From NCBI GenBank assembly GCA_913046365.1, contig CAJWRM010000008.1, forward strand, positions 17,590 to 81,589: 64,000 bases of DNA, read 5' to 3'. Every line of letters begins with the position of its first letter. The stretch's first letter is position 1. The translations under genes and the position numbers were made by a program. Under the pieces are notes generated by a model. The model was not told the DNA's origin and did not search any database. It saw nothing but the letters and a program-made list of their open reading frames with translations. This document shows positions 1 through 9,255 of the stretch, in pieces. Source of the stretch: an uncultured Flavobacteriales bacterium. GTDB taxonomy: Bacteria; Bacteroidota; Bacteroidia; Flavobacteriales_D; Crocinitomicaceae.

Positions 1-390
1 GTGGCTTTTTTCACCATTAAATTCCTATGGAATCTAGGTTCAATAACCCAAACACATTCTTGGGTTAGCCTTATTTTGACACTAACGGCGTTAACTCCTG
101 CCGCAGCAGACACCTTGACAGTTGTAATCAACCGACTAAAAGCAGGAAAATCGCCGATGGTGGGCGGAAAAGATCATACAACTCATCATTTAGTATATGC
201 AGGATTTAAGGACCGTCAAGTTTGGATGATTTTTAGTATAATCGGCTTTGGATCATTTTTACTTTCCGTTGGAATTATATACTTAGTACTAATGAGCTTT
301 CTAGAGGCAACATTGCTATTTTTGCTTTATTTTTTGATAGTATTTGGTGTGCTATACCGTAATACATTAAAATACAAGAGTTCTAGCTAA
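1..390 (+). CDS. Undecaprenyl-phosphate sugar-1-phosphate transferase (WecA/MraY type), C-terminal part
   Basis: This is the 3' end of a gene whose start lies before the window. The protein family transfers a UDP-sugar phosphate (often GlcNAc-1-phosphate) to undecaprenyl phosphate at the inner membrane and starts O-antigen, capsule or wall polymer synthesis. The segment shows a DTLTVVINRLKAGKSP stretch followed by GGKDHTTHHL, which fits the conserved histidine cluster (HxxHH-like) near the C-terminus of WecA/TagO proteins, and then two strongly hydrophobic segments at about residues 72-96 and 98-118. The GTG at base 1 is a valine inside the gene, not a start. Substrate cannot be told from this part. 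Confidence 0.8.
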   Translation: MAFFTIKFLWNLGSITQTHSWVSLILTLTALTPAAADTLTVVINRLKAGKSPMVGGKDHTTHHLVYAGFKDRQVWMIFSIIGFGSFLLSVGIIYLVLMSFLEATLLFLLYFLIVFGVLYRNTLKYKSSS

Positions 391-476
391 CAATTTTCAA
401 CCACATTTTGAATTAGTAGAACAAAGGTTAATGGAATTCTGTTTCCTTTGTACAACTATAATATTGATTATTAAGT

Positions 477-3278
477 GTGTCAGAGAAAAAAATAGAAATA
501 TACGGTGCTAAGGAACATAATCTAAAGAATATAGATTTATCGATACCTAGAAATCAACTTGTCGTATTTACTGGACTTAGCGGAAGCGGGAAATCATCTT
601 TAGCTTTTGACACATTATTCGCCGAAGGGCAGAGACGTTATATAGAGACCTTTTCTTCTTATGCTCGTCAATTTATAGGCGGGATGGAGCGCCCAGATGT
701 AGACAAAATAGATGGCCTCTCCCCTGTCATATCAATAGAACAAAAAACAGTTTCCAAGTCACCAAGATCTACGGTTGGCACTATTACTGAACTTTATGAC
801 TTTTTCAGATTGCTCTTCTCACGAGTATCAACGGCATATTCATTTGAAACTGGGGAGAAAATGGTGAAGTATTCTGAGGAACAGCTTGCAGAACTTCTGA
901 AAACAACTTACCAGGATGAGAAAGTTGCTGTTTTGGCTTCTAAAATAAGGGCGCGAAAAGGCCATTACAGAGAGTTGTTTGAACAGATCTCAAAAATTGG
1001 CTATACGAAGGTTCGTGTAGATGGTCAAATCGTGGACATTTCTCCAGGTATGAAATTAGACCGTTACAAGGTGCACGATATTGAAGTTGTAATAGACAGA
1101 TTTGCAATTAAAGATGTGGACTTGAACCGCATTCAAAAGTCCGTCAATACGGCCTTTGAAATAGGAGATGATTTCTTAGTAATCTTCAATTACAAAACGC
1201 AAGAAATACGCAAATTCAGTAGAAAATTCATTTGTCCTACAACCGGTATAAGCTATCCCGACCCTGAACCAAATTTATTTTCATTTAATTCCCCATATGG
1301 TGCTTGCCCTTCCTGCTCTGGAATAGGAACTGTTAAAATAGCCGATCTGAAAAAAGTTATTCCAGACACATCAAAAAGTATTCAAGAAGGAGGAATAGAA
1401 CCACTAGGGAAACAGAAGAAAAATTGGATCTTCCAAGAAATAGAACGGGTTCTTGAAACAACAAAATTCGATCTTAAGACACCAATTTCTTCAATAGATG
1501 AAAACACACTTTCCTTGCTCTTAAATGGAGCCCACTCTTTTGATGGAATTCATAAAGAACAGAATTCATTCGAAGGAATTCTTCCATTCCTCAAAAGACA
1601 CGCCCTAAGCAGCTCAAAAAAAATTCAGCGCTGGGCTCAGGGGTATACCACGACAGAAACCTGCAGGCGTTGCAACGGATCTAGATTAAAGAAAGAAGCT
1701 GGCTTCTTCCGCATCAATGAAAAAAGCATCTCAGAAGTCAGTGAACTTGGATTAGATGAGCTAAAAGTATGGCTGAAAAATATTGAATCTAGCCTTACAC
1801 TAAAACAAAAAACGATTGCCAAAGACCTCCTTAAAGAAATCAATGTAAGGCTAGACTTTATTCTGGATGTTGGCCTTGGGTACCTCAGCCTAAATCGACC
1901 TTCAAAATCATTATCTGGGGGCGAAGCACAGCGCATAAGATTGGCGACGCAAATTGGAACAGAACTAATAAACGTATGCTACATCTTTGATGAACCGTCA
2001 ATTGGATTGCATCAAAGGGACAATAAAAAACTTATTCAATCTTTACAAAAACTCAAAAAAAACGGAAATTCTGTTATTGTTGTTGAACATGATAAAGAAA
2101 TAATGGAATCTGCCGACTTTATTGTAGACATAGGACCAAAGGCCGGAGTTCATGGTGGCTCGATTGTAAGTAAGGGGACATACTCAGCGATGCTACAATC
2201 AAATTCTCTTACTGCCCAATATTTGAACGGAAAAAAACAAATTGAAATTCCTAAAAATCGTAGAGCTGGAAATGGAAAAAAGCTCGAACTGTACGGTGCA
2301 TCAGGAAACAACCTGAAAAACATTGACTTCAAATTAAAGCTAGGCACATTGAGTTGTATTACAGGAGTTAGCGGAAGCGGAAAATCGACTTTGATCAACC
2401 AGACACTCGTACCAATATTGTTCGAACACATCTATAATGGAGTCCGAAAACCACTCCCCTATGCTAAAATAAAAGGTTTAGAACACGTTGATAAGGTTGT
2501 AGAAATAGACCAAAATCCTATTGGTAGGACGCCTAGGTCAAATCCAGCGACATACACTAAAATATTTGACGAAATCCGCCAACTATTTGCCAGTCTACCT
2601 GAATCTCTTATTAGAGGCTATAAGCCGGGGAGATTTTCATTCAATGTTTCTGGTGGGAAATGTGAAACATGTAATGGAGGTGGTATGCGACTTATTGAAA
2701 TGAATTTTCTACCGGATGTTCATGTGGAGTGTGAAACGTGCAATGGGAAAAGATACAATTCAGAAACATTACAAGTCAAATACAAAGGGAAATCAATTTC
2801 GGATATACTTAACATGACAATAGAACAAGCATTTGAATTCTTTGAGCCTTATCCGAAAATTCGTCAAAAAATCGGAACACTGAAGCGTGTTGGGTTAGGT
2901 TACATAAAGCTAGGACAGTCCTCTACAACCCTATCCGGAGGGGAAGCGCAAAGAATAAAGCTCGCTAGTGAGCTTTCCAAGAAATCGACAGGGAAAACCA
3001 TATACATACTCGATGAACCATCTACAGGGCTGCATTTTGAGGACATTAAACAACTTCTTTCAGTTTTGAATGCTTTGGTGGATGAAGGAAACACTGTCTT
3101 GGTTATCGAGCACAATCTAGATATTATTAAAATGGCGGATCAGATCATAGATATTGGTCCTGAAGGGGGAGCTTTAGGCGGTAATATTGTTTTCAACGGT
3201 ACACCTAAGCAATTAGTGAAAAAAGCACATAAGACCTCCTATACCTCCAAATATCTTAAAAAAGAACTATCAAACTGA
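477..3278 (+). CDS. uvrA: UvrABC excinuclease subunit A
   Basis: ATP-dependent DNA damage sensor of nucleotide excision repair; it works as a dimer with UvrB. At 933 residues it has the length of E. coli UvrA (about 940). Both ABC halves are complete: Walker A GLSGSGKSS at residues 33-41 with signature LSGGEAQR near 477, and Walker A GVSGSGKST near 630 with signature LSGGEAQR near 818. Zinc-binding CxxC pairs are visible near residues 277 and 396 and again in the second half (CETCNGGG near 728 and its partner). The start is GTG at 477; no ATG lies upstream near the conserved N-terminus. A 12-bp palindrome at 3274-3285 spans the stop codon. The gene stands alone between the glycosyltransferase and trxA. 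Confidence 0.97.
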   Translation: MSEKKIEIYGAKEHNLKNIDLSIPRNQLVVFTGLSGSGKSSLAFDTLFAEGQRRYIETFSSYARQFIGGMERPDVDKIDGLSPVISIEQKTVSKSPRSTVGTITELYDFFRLLFSRVSTAYSFETGEKMVKYSEEQLAELLKTTYQDEKVAVLASKIRARKGHYRELFEQISKIGYTKVRVDGQIVDISPGMKLDRYKVHDIEVVIDRFAIKDVDLNRIQKSVNTAFEIGDDFLVIFNYKTQEIRKFSRKFICPTTGISYPDPEPNLFSFNSPYGACPSCSGIGTVKIADLKKVIPDTSKSIQEGGIEPLGKQKKNWIFQEIERVLETTKFDLKTPISSIDENTLSLLLNGAHSFDGIHKEQNSFEGILPFLKRHALSSSKKIQRWAQGYTTTETCRRCNGSRLKKEAGFFRINEKSISEVSELGLDELKVWLKNIESSLTLKQKTIAKDLLKEINVRLDFILDVGLGYLSLNRPSKSLSGGEAQRIRLATQIGTELINVCYIFDEPSIGLHQRDNKKLIQSLQKLKKNGNSVIVVEHDKEIMESADFIVDIGPKAGVHGGSIVSKGTYSAMLQSNSLTAQYLNGKKQIEIPKNRRAGNGKKLELYGASGNNLKNIDFKLKLGTLSCITGVSGSGKSTLINQTLVPILFEHIYNGVRKPLPYAKIKGLEHVDKVVEIDQNPIGRTPRSNPATYTKIFDEIRQLFASLPESLIRGYKPGRFSFNVSGGKCETCNGGGMRLIEMNFLPDVHVECETCNGKRYNSETLQVKYKGKSISDILNMTIEQAFEFFEPYPKIRQKIGTLKRVGLGYIKLGQSSTTLSGGEAQRIKLASELSKKSTGKTIYILDEPSTGLHFEDIKQLLSVLNALVDEGNTVLVIEHNLDIIKMADQIIDIGPEGGALGGNIVFNGTPKQLVKKAHKTSYTSKYLKKELSN

Positions 3279-3318
3279 ATTCAGTGAATGAAAATGTGGC
3301 TTCATAAAATATTTAAAT

Positions 3319-3326
3319 TAATTTTG
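3319..3326 (+). promoter_or_regulatory. Candidate -7 box for trxA
   Basis: TAATTTTG matches the Bacteroidota -7 consensus TAnnTTTG exactly and lies 26 bases before the trxA ATG, which would give a leader of about 20 bases. I see no good TTG/TTTG -33 element at the usual spacing, so support rests on one box. Confidence 0.5.
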
Positions 3327-3352
3327 TTCATATAAAAGACAAAACAAACATT

Positions 3353-3670
3353 ATGGCTTTAGAAATAACAGATGCAAACTTTGATGAATTGGTGCTCAAA
3401 TCCGAAAAACCAGTTGTAGTTGATTTTTGGGCAGAATGGTGTGGCCCTTGTAGAATGATTGGTCCGCTGATCAGTGAGATGTCGAAAGACTATGAAGGAA
3501 AAGCACTTGTTGGAAAGGTAAATGTAGACCTGAATGCAAATGTATCGGCTCAGTTTGGTGTTCGGAGTATCCCTACCGTTCTATTTATCAAAAACGGAGA
3601 AGTAGTGGATAAGTCTGTCGGAGCAGTTCCAAAGGCAACTTTAGAGGCGAAATTAGAAGCGCTTCTTTAA
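3353..3670 (+). CDS. trxA: Thioredoxin
   Basis: Small cytoplasmic disulfide reductase, 105 residues, the usual size of thioredoxin 1. The active site W-C-G-P-C is at residues 29-33 inside the [11 protein letters not shown] motif, and the cis-proline region [12 protein letters not shown] near residue 75 is typical. No signal peptide is present, so it is the cytoplasmic type, unlike the exported TlpA-like proteins at 32-34 kb. It is preceded by its own candidate promoter and is not tightly linked to either neighbour. Confidence 0.97.
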   Translation: MALEITDANFDELVLKSEKPVVVDFWAEWCGPCRMIGPLISEMSKDYEGKALVGKVNVDLNANVSAQFGVRSIPTVLFIKNGEVVDKSVGAVPKATLEAKLEALL

Positions 3671-3759
3671 AAACTTTTCATAACCTTATATCTTAAATTT
3701 TCTGTGTCGAACCCTGTGTCGTCCAGTAAAAAAATCTAGCATTCTTAACGAATAACGCT

Positions 3760-4461
3760 ATGACTAACTTATATAGAAGACTTTTGTATTACGGTGTTGG
3801 ATTCGGTATTGGCCTCGTTTGTGTTTTCTTTTTCTTTAACAACCGAGGATGCTCGTGGCTTCCAGAGAACCGAGTGAAAGAAATGGTAACGAATAGACTG
3901 GTTTATATTGCTGATAGTAATCTAACTATTTTGGAAAATCTTAAAATTAAAGAAGATGAACTAAGCGCTTTTCTTTTAAACGCCGACGTCTTGTTTTCAA
4001 AAAGTGAAAAGACACGTAATCCACAAATATATCATCTAGAGGGACCAACAGACTCAAATGATAAATTTGTTTGTCAGATTGTTCTTCACAAGGATGCACT
4101 TATCTGTGAACTCGTTCCAAATCAATTTTCAGCAAAAAACACAAAGCCTACAACAAAAGGTCTTGCCAAGCCCATTCATTTCCCGCCTAAGGAGAATCTT
4201 TTCTATTCTGATTCAAGTGCACATACTATTTGCCAAAGAAAAGCGTTAGGTATTGAGGAGGATAGTACTTTGCGTGCGCTTTTTCATAAAAATGGACGAA
4301 TTAATATTTCTAAGACGGATCTAACAAAAAAGCCTAAACCCTCGTATGCAATGGTGTTTAGAACAGATCAAGGTAAAGAAGTAACAATTTTTGCCACTTA
4401 TTTTAAAGAAAAAGCAAGAATCTACAAATTTGCATTTGACGACGATCAATGTGCTAATTAG
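3760..4461 (+). CDS. Membrane-anchored protein of unknown function, DUF4258-like N-terminus
   Basis: 233 residues. A single hydrophobic segment at about residues 9-27 (YGVGFGIGLVCVFFFFNN) is followed by a mostly polar domain, so the protein is probably anchored in the inner membrane with the rest in the periplasm. The N-terminal pattern YYGVGFGIGL...NRGCSWLPENRVK resembles Bacteroidota proteins carrying a DUF4258 label, but I recognise this only by general appearance. No catalytic motif is evident. Cysteines are few and scattered. It is flanked by trxA and lpxD with gaps of 89 and 134 bases, so it is probably transcribed alone. Confidence 0.65.
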   Translation: MTNLYRRLLYYGVGFGIGLVCVFFFFNNRGCSWLPENRVKEMVTNRLVYIADSNLTILENLKIKEDELSAFLLNADVLFSKSEKTRNPQIYHLEGPTDSNDKFVCQIVLHKDALICELVPNQFSAKNTKPTTKGLAKPIHFPPKENLFYSDSSAHTICQRKALGIEEDSTLRALFHKNGRINISKTDLTKKPKPSYAMVFRTDQGKEVTIFATYFKEKARIYKFAFDDDQCAN

Positions 4462-4583
4462 AATAATGACCTCATTAAATTGAGCTCTTTTTTTTAAAAA
4501 TAGCTTCTGATTCAACGTTTTATACTTCCTCACACAGTTAGTATTTATTTAAGAAATCATGCAAATAAACACCTCACTTTTTA

Positions 4584-4591
4584 TACTTTTG
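4584..4591 (+). promoter_or_regulatory. Candidate -7 box for the lpxD operon
   Basis: TACTTTTG is an exact TAnnTTTG box. Only four bases separate it from the lpxD ATG at 4596. Since transcription normally begins a few bases after this box, the mRNA would begin at or next to the start codon (leaderless or nearly so). No clear -33 element is visible. Confidence 0.55.
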
Positions 4592-4595
4592 AAAC

Positions 4596-5636
4596 ATGGA
4601 ATTTTCAGCTGATCAAATTGCCGGTATTCTTAATGGAGAAATTCAAGGAGATGCAGATGCTACAGTCAACGATTTGGCTAAGATTGAAGAAGGCACAAAG
4701 GGAACGTTGAGTTTTCTTTCTAATCCTAAGTACGAAGAATTCATCTATACTACTGGTTCATCTATATGTATTGTAAACAAAACGTTTATTCCTAGCAAGC
4801 CGCTACCATCGGCATTGACACTTATCAAGGTCGATGATGCTTATTCTTGCTTTGCAAAGCTATTAGAGCTATATGGTAACTTGTACAAAAAAGAACCTGG
4901 GATAGAAAAGCAAACCCACATTGATGAAACTGCGAGCATTGGAAAAAATGTGCACATAGGGTCCTTTACCTATATCGGAAAAAATGCCAAAATCGCGGAT
5001 AATGTTGTGATTTACCCCAATTGTTACATCGGAGAGAATGCAGAAGTTGAAAATGGGACGAAGATTTATCCTAACGTAAACGTTTACCACGATTGTAAAA
5101 TAGGTGCAAATTGTATTATTCATTCAGGTAGTGTAATAGGTTCTGACGGATTTGGTTTTGCCCCTGATGAAAAAGGAAAATTTCAAAAAATACCTCAAAT
5201 CGGAAATGTAGTCATTGAAGACAATGTGGAATTGGGTTCAAATGTCTCGATAGACCGTGCAACAATGGGTTCTACGTTTATTCGCAAAGGAGTGAAAATA
5301 GACAATCTATGTCAAATCGCTCACAATGTTGATGTCAATGAAGATTCTGCTATGGCTGCGCAAGTCGGTATTGCAGGATCGACGAAAATAGGCAAGAATG
5401 TTCTTATTGGAGGTCAAGCTGGAATTAGTGGCCATATTAAAATTGCAGACCAAACAAAAATTGTCGCCCAATCTGGAATTCCTTCAAGTATTAAAAAAGC
5501 AGAAACACTAATGGGTTCTCCTGGAATTCCATTAGATGATTTTAAACGGTCTTATTTTGGCTTTAGAAAACTTCCTGGACTGTTAAAAAGGGTGCAAGAA
5601 TTAGAAGAGAAAATAGAAGCATTAACCAAAGTATAA
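4596..5636 (+). CDS. lpxD: UDP-3-O-acylglucosamine N-acyltransferase
   Basis: Third step of lipid A synthesis: adds the N-linked 3-hydroxyacyl chain to UDP-3-O-acyl-GlcN, using acyl-ACP, in the cytoplasm as a trimer. 346 residues, the normal length. An N-terminal uridine-binding domain occupies about residues 1-100, followed by left-handed beta-helix hexapeptide repeats (IGxxAxI-type) to about residue 310 and a C-terminal helix (LLKRVQELEEKIEAL). The catalytic His lies in QIAHNV near residue 243; DGFGFAPDEKGKFQKIPQIG is also typical. It is the first gene of lpxD-lpxC/fabZ-lpxA with only a few bases to the next start. Confidence 0.96.
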   Translation: MEFSADQIAGILNGEIQGDADATVNDLAKIEEGTKGTLSFLSNPKYEEFIYTTGSSICIVNKTFIPSKPLPSALTLIKVDDAYSCFAKLLELYGNLYKKEPGIEKQTHIDETASIGKNVHIGSFTYIGKNAKIADNVVIYPNCYIGENAEVENGTKIYPNVNVYHDCKIGANCIIHSGSVIGSDGFGFAPDEKGKFQKIPQIGNVVIEDNVELGSNVSIDRATMGSTFIRKGVKIDNLCQIAHNVDVNEDSAMAAQVGIAGSTKIGKNVLIGGQAGISGHIKIADQTKIVAQSGIPSSIKKAETLMGSPGIPLDDFKRSYFGFRKLPGLLKRVQELEEKIEALTKV

Positions 5637-5640
5637 ATTG

Positions 5641-7044
5641 ATGTCTGAAAAGCAAAGAACGCTAAAAGGAGTAATTAAATTGAGTGGTATAGGACTCCAT
5701 ACTGGAGTTGTTGCCAACCTAGAAATACATCCTGCACCCGCAAATCATGGTTATAAATTCCAAAGAATAGACCTAGAGGGACAACCTATTATTAAAGGGG
5801 ATATAGACTGTGTAGTTTCTACTGAAAGAGGAACGACTCTTGAGCAGAATAATGCCCGTGTGCATACGACAGAGCATGTCTTAGCAGCTATTTATGGCTG
5901 TCAAGTAGACAACGCACTTATTACAATTGACGGACCTGAAATCCCTATTATGGATGGCAGTGCATTAAAATTCGTTGAAGCAATCGAAGCCATTGGATAC
6001 GAAGAACAGGATGCCGAAAGAGTTTACTTTGAGTTAACAGAAAACATTCCATGGGAAGATGAAGAAAATGGAATAGAATTCCTGGCCATTCCTGATGTTA
6101 ATTATAGACTAACGGTTATGGTAGATTACCAATCTCCTGCATTAGGTACTCAGCACGCGAGTATGTACCATATTGGAGAATTTAATAAGGAGATTGCAAA
6201 ATGTAGAACGTTTGTCTTCTTGCGAGAGCTAGAGTATTTAGCTAAAAACAATCTCATAAAAGGAGGAGATCTAGACAATGCTATTGTAATGGTAGAACGA
6301 CAAACCATTTCCCAAGACGAGCTAACGAAACTCGCAAAACTATTGGGTAAAGAGGACCTTAAAGTAAATATAGATGGTATCGGGGTCCTCAACAGTACAA
6401 AACTCCAATATGAAAATGAGCCAGCACGACACAAATTATTAGATATTGTTGGTGACCTAGCACTGATCGGTAGACCAATCAAAGCCCATATTCTTGCAGC
6501 TAGACCGGGTCACTCAGGAAACGTGCGATTTGCAAAAGTTTTAAAAGAACAAATTAAAAAACAGCAGCAACAAGGGAAGTACTTTGACCTAAGCAAAGCT
6601 CCTTTGTATGACATAAATGATATTGAAAAAATGCTTCCTCATCGATTCCCTTTTTTAATGGTTGACAAGATCATGGAAATCACGGAAGATTCCATTTGGG
6701 GTGTCAAAAATATCACTATGAATGAACCAGTATTTACAGGTCATTTTCCCGGAAACCCTGTTTTTCCCGGAGTATTACAGGTTGAGGCGATGGCTCAAGT
6801 CGGTGGGATTTTTGCTTTGAGTAAGGTCGAAGATCCTCACCTCTACTCTACTTATTTCATGAAAATCAATAATGTAAAATTCAAGCAAAAAGTACTTCCT
6901 GGGGATTCAGTTGTTTTTGAGCTTCAACTGATGTCGGCAATCAGAAGAGGGCTTGTTGAAATGGCAGGAACAGCATATGTCAATGGTAAAGTCGTTGCTG
7001 AGGCGGAAATGCTGGCGCAAGTTGTTAAAGACAAAGAAGCATAA
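5641..7044 (+). CDS. lpxC/fabZ: Bifunctional UDP-3-O-acyl-GlcNAc deacetylase / 3-hydroxyacyl-ACP dehydratase
   Basis: A natural fusion known from Bacteroidota. The N-terminal half (about residues 1-315) is LpxC, the zinc deacetylase that commits UDP-GlcN to lipid A: zinc-ligand region TTEHVLAAIYG with His near 79, and HKLLDIVGDLALIG with His near 264 and Asp near 268. The C-terminal part from about residue 323 is FabZ, the hot-dog fold dehydratase of fatty acid synthesis: LPHRFPFLMVDK, catalytic His near 368 in GHFPGNPVFPG, and Glu near 382 in VEAMAQ. I use ATG 5641; a TTG directly before it at 5638 is possible but unneeded. The gene ends in a TAATG overlap with lpxA. Confidence 0.96.
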   Translation: MSEKQRTLKGVIKLSGIGLHTGVVANLEIHPAPANHGYKFQRIDLEGQPIIKGDIDCVVSTERGTTLEQNNARVHTTEHVLAAIYGCQVDNALITIDGPEIPIMDGSALKFVEAIEAIGYEEQDAERVYFELTENIPWEDEENGIEFLAIPDVNYRLTVMVDYQSPALGTQHASMYHIGEFNKEIAKCRTFVFLRELEYLAKNNLIKGGDLDNAIVMVERQTISQDELTKLAKLLGKEDLKVNIDGIGVLNSTKLQYENEPARHKLLDIVGDLALIGRPIKAHILAARPGHSGNVRFAKVLKEQIKKQQQQGKYFDLSKAPLYDINDIEKMLPHRFPFLMVDKIMEITEDSIWGVKNITMNEPVFTGHFPGNPVFPGVLQVEAMAQVGGIFALSKVEDPHLYSTYFMKINNVKFKQKVLPGDSVVFELQLMSAIRRGLVEMAGTAYVNGKVVAEAEMLAQVVKDKEA

Positions 7045-7823
7045 TGAATATAAGTCCCTTAGCTTCTGTCCACCCGAAAGTGCAGCTCAATAGTGGAGTG
7101 GTCATTGAACCATTTGCGCATATTCATGAAGATGTAATCATTGGTGAAGGCACGAAAGTTCATTCTAATGTTGTACTGTATCCTGGTACGAGAATTGGAA
7201 AAAACTGTGAGATTTTTCCAGGTGCGGTTATCGGAGTTATACCTCAAGATTTAAAATTTAGCGGTGAATATACGATCGTGGAAATAGGTGATCATACGGT
7301 CATTCGAGAATGTGTTACCATCCACAGAGGAACAAATGACAAGCTAGCAACTAAGATAGGTTCACATTGCTTATTAATGACATACGTTCATATTGCGCAT
7401 GATTGCACCATTGGAGACCATGTTATTTTAGCGAGCTATACTGGGTTATCAGGACATGTTCAAATTGATGATTATGCTATTTTAGAAGGGAAAGTTGCTG
7501 CACAGCAGTTCACTCATATTGGAAAACATACCTTTATTGGCGGTGCCTCACTAATTCGAAAAAACATTCCTCCCTACATAAAAGCGGCAAGAGAACCTTT
7601 GACCTTTGCAGGAGTCAATTCTGTTGGTCTGCGAAGAAGAGGTTTTTCAGACGAAACTGTTAGACAAATTGAAGACCTTTATCGAATCCTATATATTCAG
7701 AATAGTAATGTCTCAAAGGGTATTCAAGCAATCAAGGAGCAAATACCCGAAAGTGACATTCGGAATGAAATAATAGACTTTATTGATGCCTCCGACAAAG
7801 GTGTTATTCGAGGAATGATTTAA
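7044..7823 (+). CDS. lpxA: UDP-N-acetylglucosamine O-acyltransferase
   Basis: First enzyme of lipid A synthesis, transferring a 3-hydroxyacyl chain from ACP to the 3-OH of UDP-GlcNAc. 259 residues, close to the family norm. Hexapeptide repeats (left-handed beta-helix) fill residues 10-190; the catalytic base is His119 in YVHIAHDCTIG, and the helical C-terminal part (FSDETVRQIEDLYRIL) is typical. The ATG overlaps the stop of lpxC/fabZ by one base (TAATG), so translation is probably coupled. The pathway gene order is thus lpxD, lpxC/fabZ, lpxA. Confidence 0.96.
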   Translation: MNISPLASVHPKVQLNSGVVIEPFAHIHEDVIIGEGTKVHSNVVLYPGTRIGKNCEIFPGAVIGVIPQDLKFSGEYTIVEIGDHTVIRECVTIHRGTNDKLATKIGSHCLLMTYVHIAHDCTIGDHVILASYTGLSGHVQIDDYAILEGKVAAQQFTHIGKHTFIGGASLIRKNIPPYIKAAREPLTFAGVNSVGLRRRGFSDETVRQIEDLYRILYIQNSNVSKGIQAIKEQIPESDIRNEIIDFIDASDKGVIRGMI

Positions 7824-7824
7824 A

Positions 7825-9255
7825 ATGTTTAAGAGAGGAGATAGAGTAGAACTTGAAATCACAGATTTCGCATTCGGAGGGAAAGGAATATCCAAAATTT
7901 CAACAGATAGCCAACGCGGAATTGTTTTCGTACCCAACACCTACCCTGGCCAAAAGGTAAAAGTGGTGATTTCTGCCAAAAAGAAAAAGCACTACGAAGC
8001 AAAACTTCTAGATATACTAGAGCGCTCTCCAATTGAAAAAATTAATAACTATCAAGCAATATCAGGAGCACCCTATATTTTTGTCCCCGTTAAGGATCAA
8101 GAGCTACTCAAACGAGATTCTACCTTGGAAACATTCCGAAGATTATCTGGTATCCAAAACATTAGAGAGGTATTTGATGCTTTTATCTCAGCACCAGAAC
8201 ACTTTTTTTATCGCAATAAAATGGAATATAGTTTTTCATCCATAGAGCACTGCCTTGAGACGGATTCAGAAAAAGATGATGCATTTGCTTTGGGTTTCAA
8301 AAGAAGAGGTACGTGGTGGAAGGTAGAAAGTTTAAATAAAGCGTCAGGACTTTTTGACCAAGAATGGGAAGACAAGTTAAAAGAATTACGTGAATACTTA
8401 GAGAACACTGGATTAAAAGCTTGGCATCCTCCTAAAAAAATAGGATTTTTTAGGCATATTGTTGTGAGGAAATCATTTGCCGCCGATCAATTGTTGGTCA
8501 ACCTCGTTACGGCCTCAGAAGGGCTAAATAGATTCGATATAAACGCATTTTCGAGCTTCGTTCAAGAACTAATGGGTGACCGTATTGCGGGATTGCTCCA
8601 TACAGTGAATGACAATGTTGCTGACCGTGCAAAAATAGAAAATGGCCAAAGCAAAGTGCTTTTTGGAAAGGATGTAATCGAAGAACAGCTACTTGGACTA
8701 AACTTTCAAATGCGTATGGAAAGCTTTTTTCAAACAAATCCAAAATGCGCCGAGCTACTATATACAAAGGCATTAGACTATGTTTTTGAAGAAGAAATAA
8801 GTTCGGATAAAGTTGTCTTAGACTTATTTTGTGGCACAGGTACCATTGCTCAATTAATGGCAAAAAGGAATCCTAATGTGTCTATTATTGGTGTAGATAT
8901 TGTTGAGGAAGCCATTGAAGACGCAAAGAAAAATGCGATAGGAAACGGCATTACAAATACAGATTTTTTTGCTGCAGACGTGGGAAAATTTTTAAAATTC
9001 AATCCACAGTATCAAGGGAAAATAGATACAATTATTCTCGACCCTCCACGCGCTGGAATTGCGCCTAAAACACTCAAAAAAGTAATTGAACTAGATACGA
9101 AAAAAATAGTCTATATCTCTTGTAATCCATCAACACAAGCTCGAGATGCCTCCACCCTATCAGATGCGGGTTTCACACTAGAGAAATATAGCTTAGTTGA
9201 CCAGTTTCCTCATACAGGACACATCGAGTCCGTTGCAAAATTTATAAAGAAATGA
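7825..9255 (+). CDS. rlmD: 23S rRNA (uracil-C5)-methyltransferase, RlmD/RumA family, without iron-sulfur cysteines
   Basis: SAM-dependent enzyme of the TrmA/RlmD family that makes 5-methyluridine in RNA. 476 residues. A TRAM RNA-binding domain covers about residues 1-60 (GDRVELEITDFAFGGKGISK). The methyltransferase domain has motif I VLDLFCGTGTIAQLM, DPPRAG near 406 and the catalytic Cys433 in YISCNPSTQARD. The region that normally carries the CxnCGGC cluster ligands reads YQAISGAPYIFVPV, with no cysteine, so the [4Fe-4S] cluster of E. coli RlmD should be absent. It begins one base after lpxA and overlaps cinA by four bases. The exact target uridine is inferred from the family only. Confidence 0.85.
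   Translation: MFKRGDRVELEITDFAFGGKGISKISTDSQRGIVFVPNTYPGQKVKVVISAKKKKHYEAKLLDILERSPIEKINNYQAISGAPYIFVPVKDQELLKRDSTLETFRRLSGIQNIREVFDAFISAPEHFFYRNKMEYSFSSIEHCLETDSEKDDAFALGFKRRGTWWKVESLNKASGLFDQEWEDKLKELREYLENTGLKAWHPPKKIGFFRHIVVRKSFAADQLLVNLVTASEGLNRFDINAFSSFVQELMGDRIAGLLHTVNDNVADRAKIENGQSKVLFGKDVIEEQLLGLNFQMRMESFFQTNPKCAELLYTKALDYVFEEEISSDKVVLDLFCGTGTIAQLMAKRNPNVSIIGVDIVEEAIEDAKKNAIGNGITNTDFFAADVGKFLKFNPQYQGKIDTIILDPPRAGIAPKTLKKVIELDTKKIVYISCNPSTQARDASTLSDAGFTLEKYSLVDQFPHTGHIESVAKFIKK

Noticed and set aside
3274..3285. Palindrome ACTGAATTCAGT at the end of uvrA as terminator.
   Set aside because: It has no loop and no T tract; too short to be a convincing terminator.
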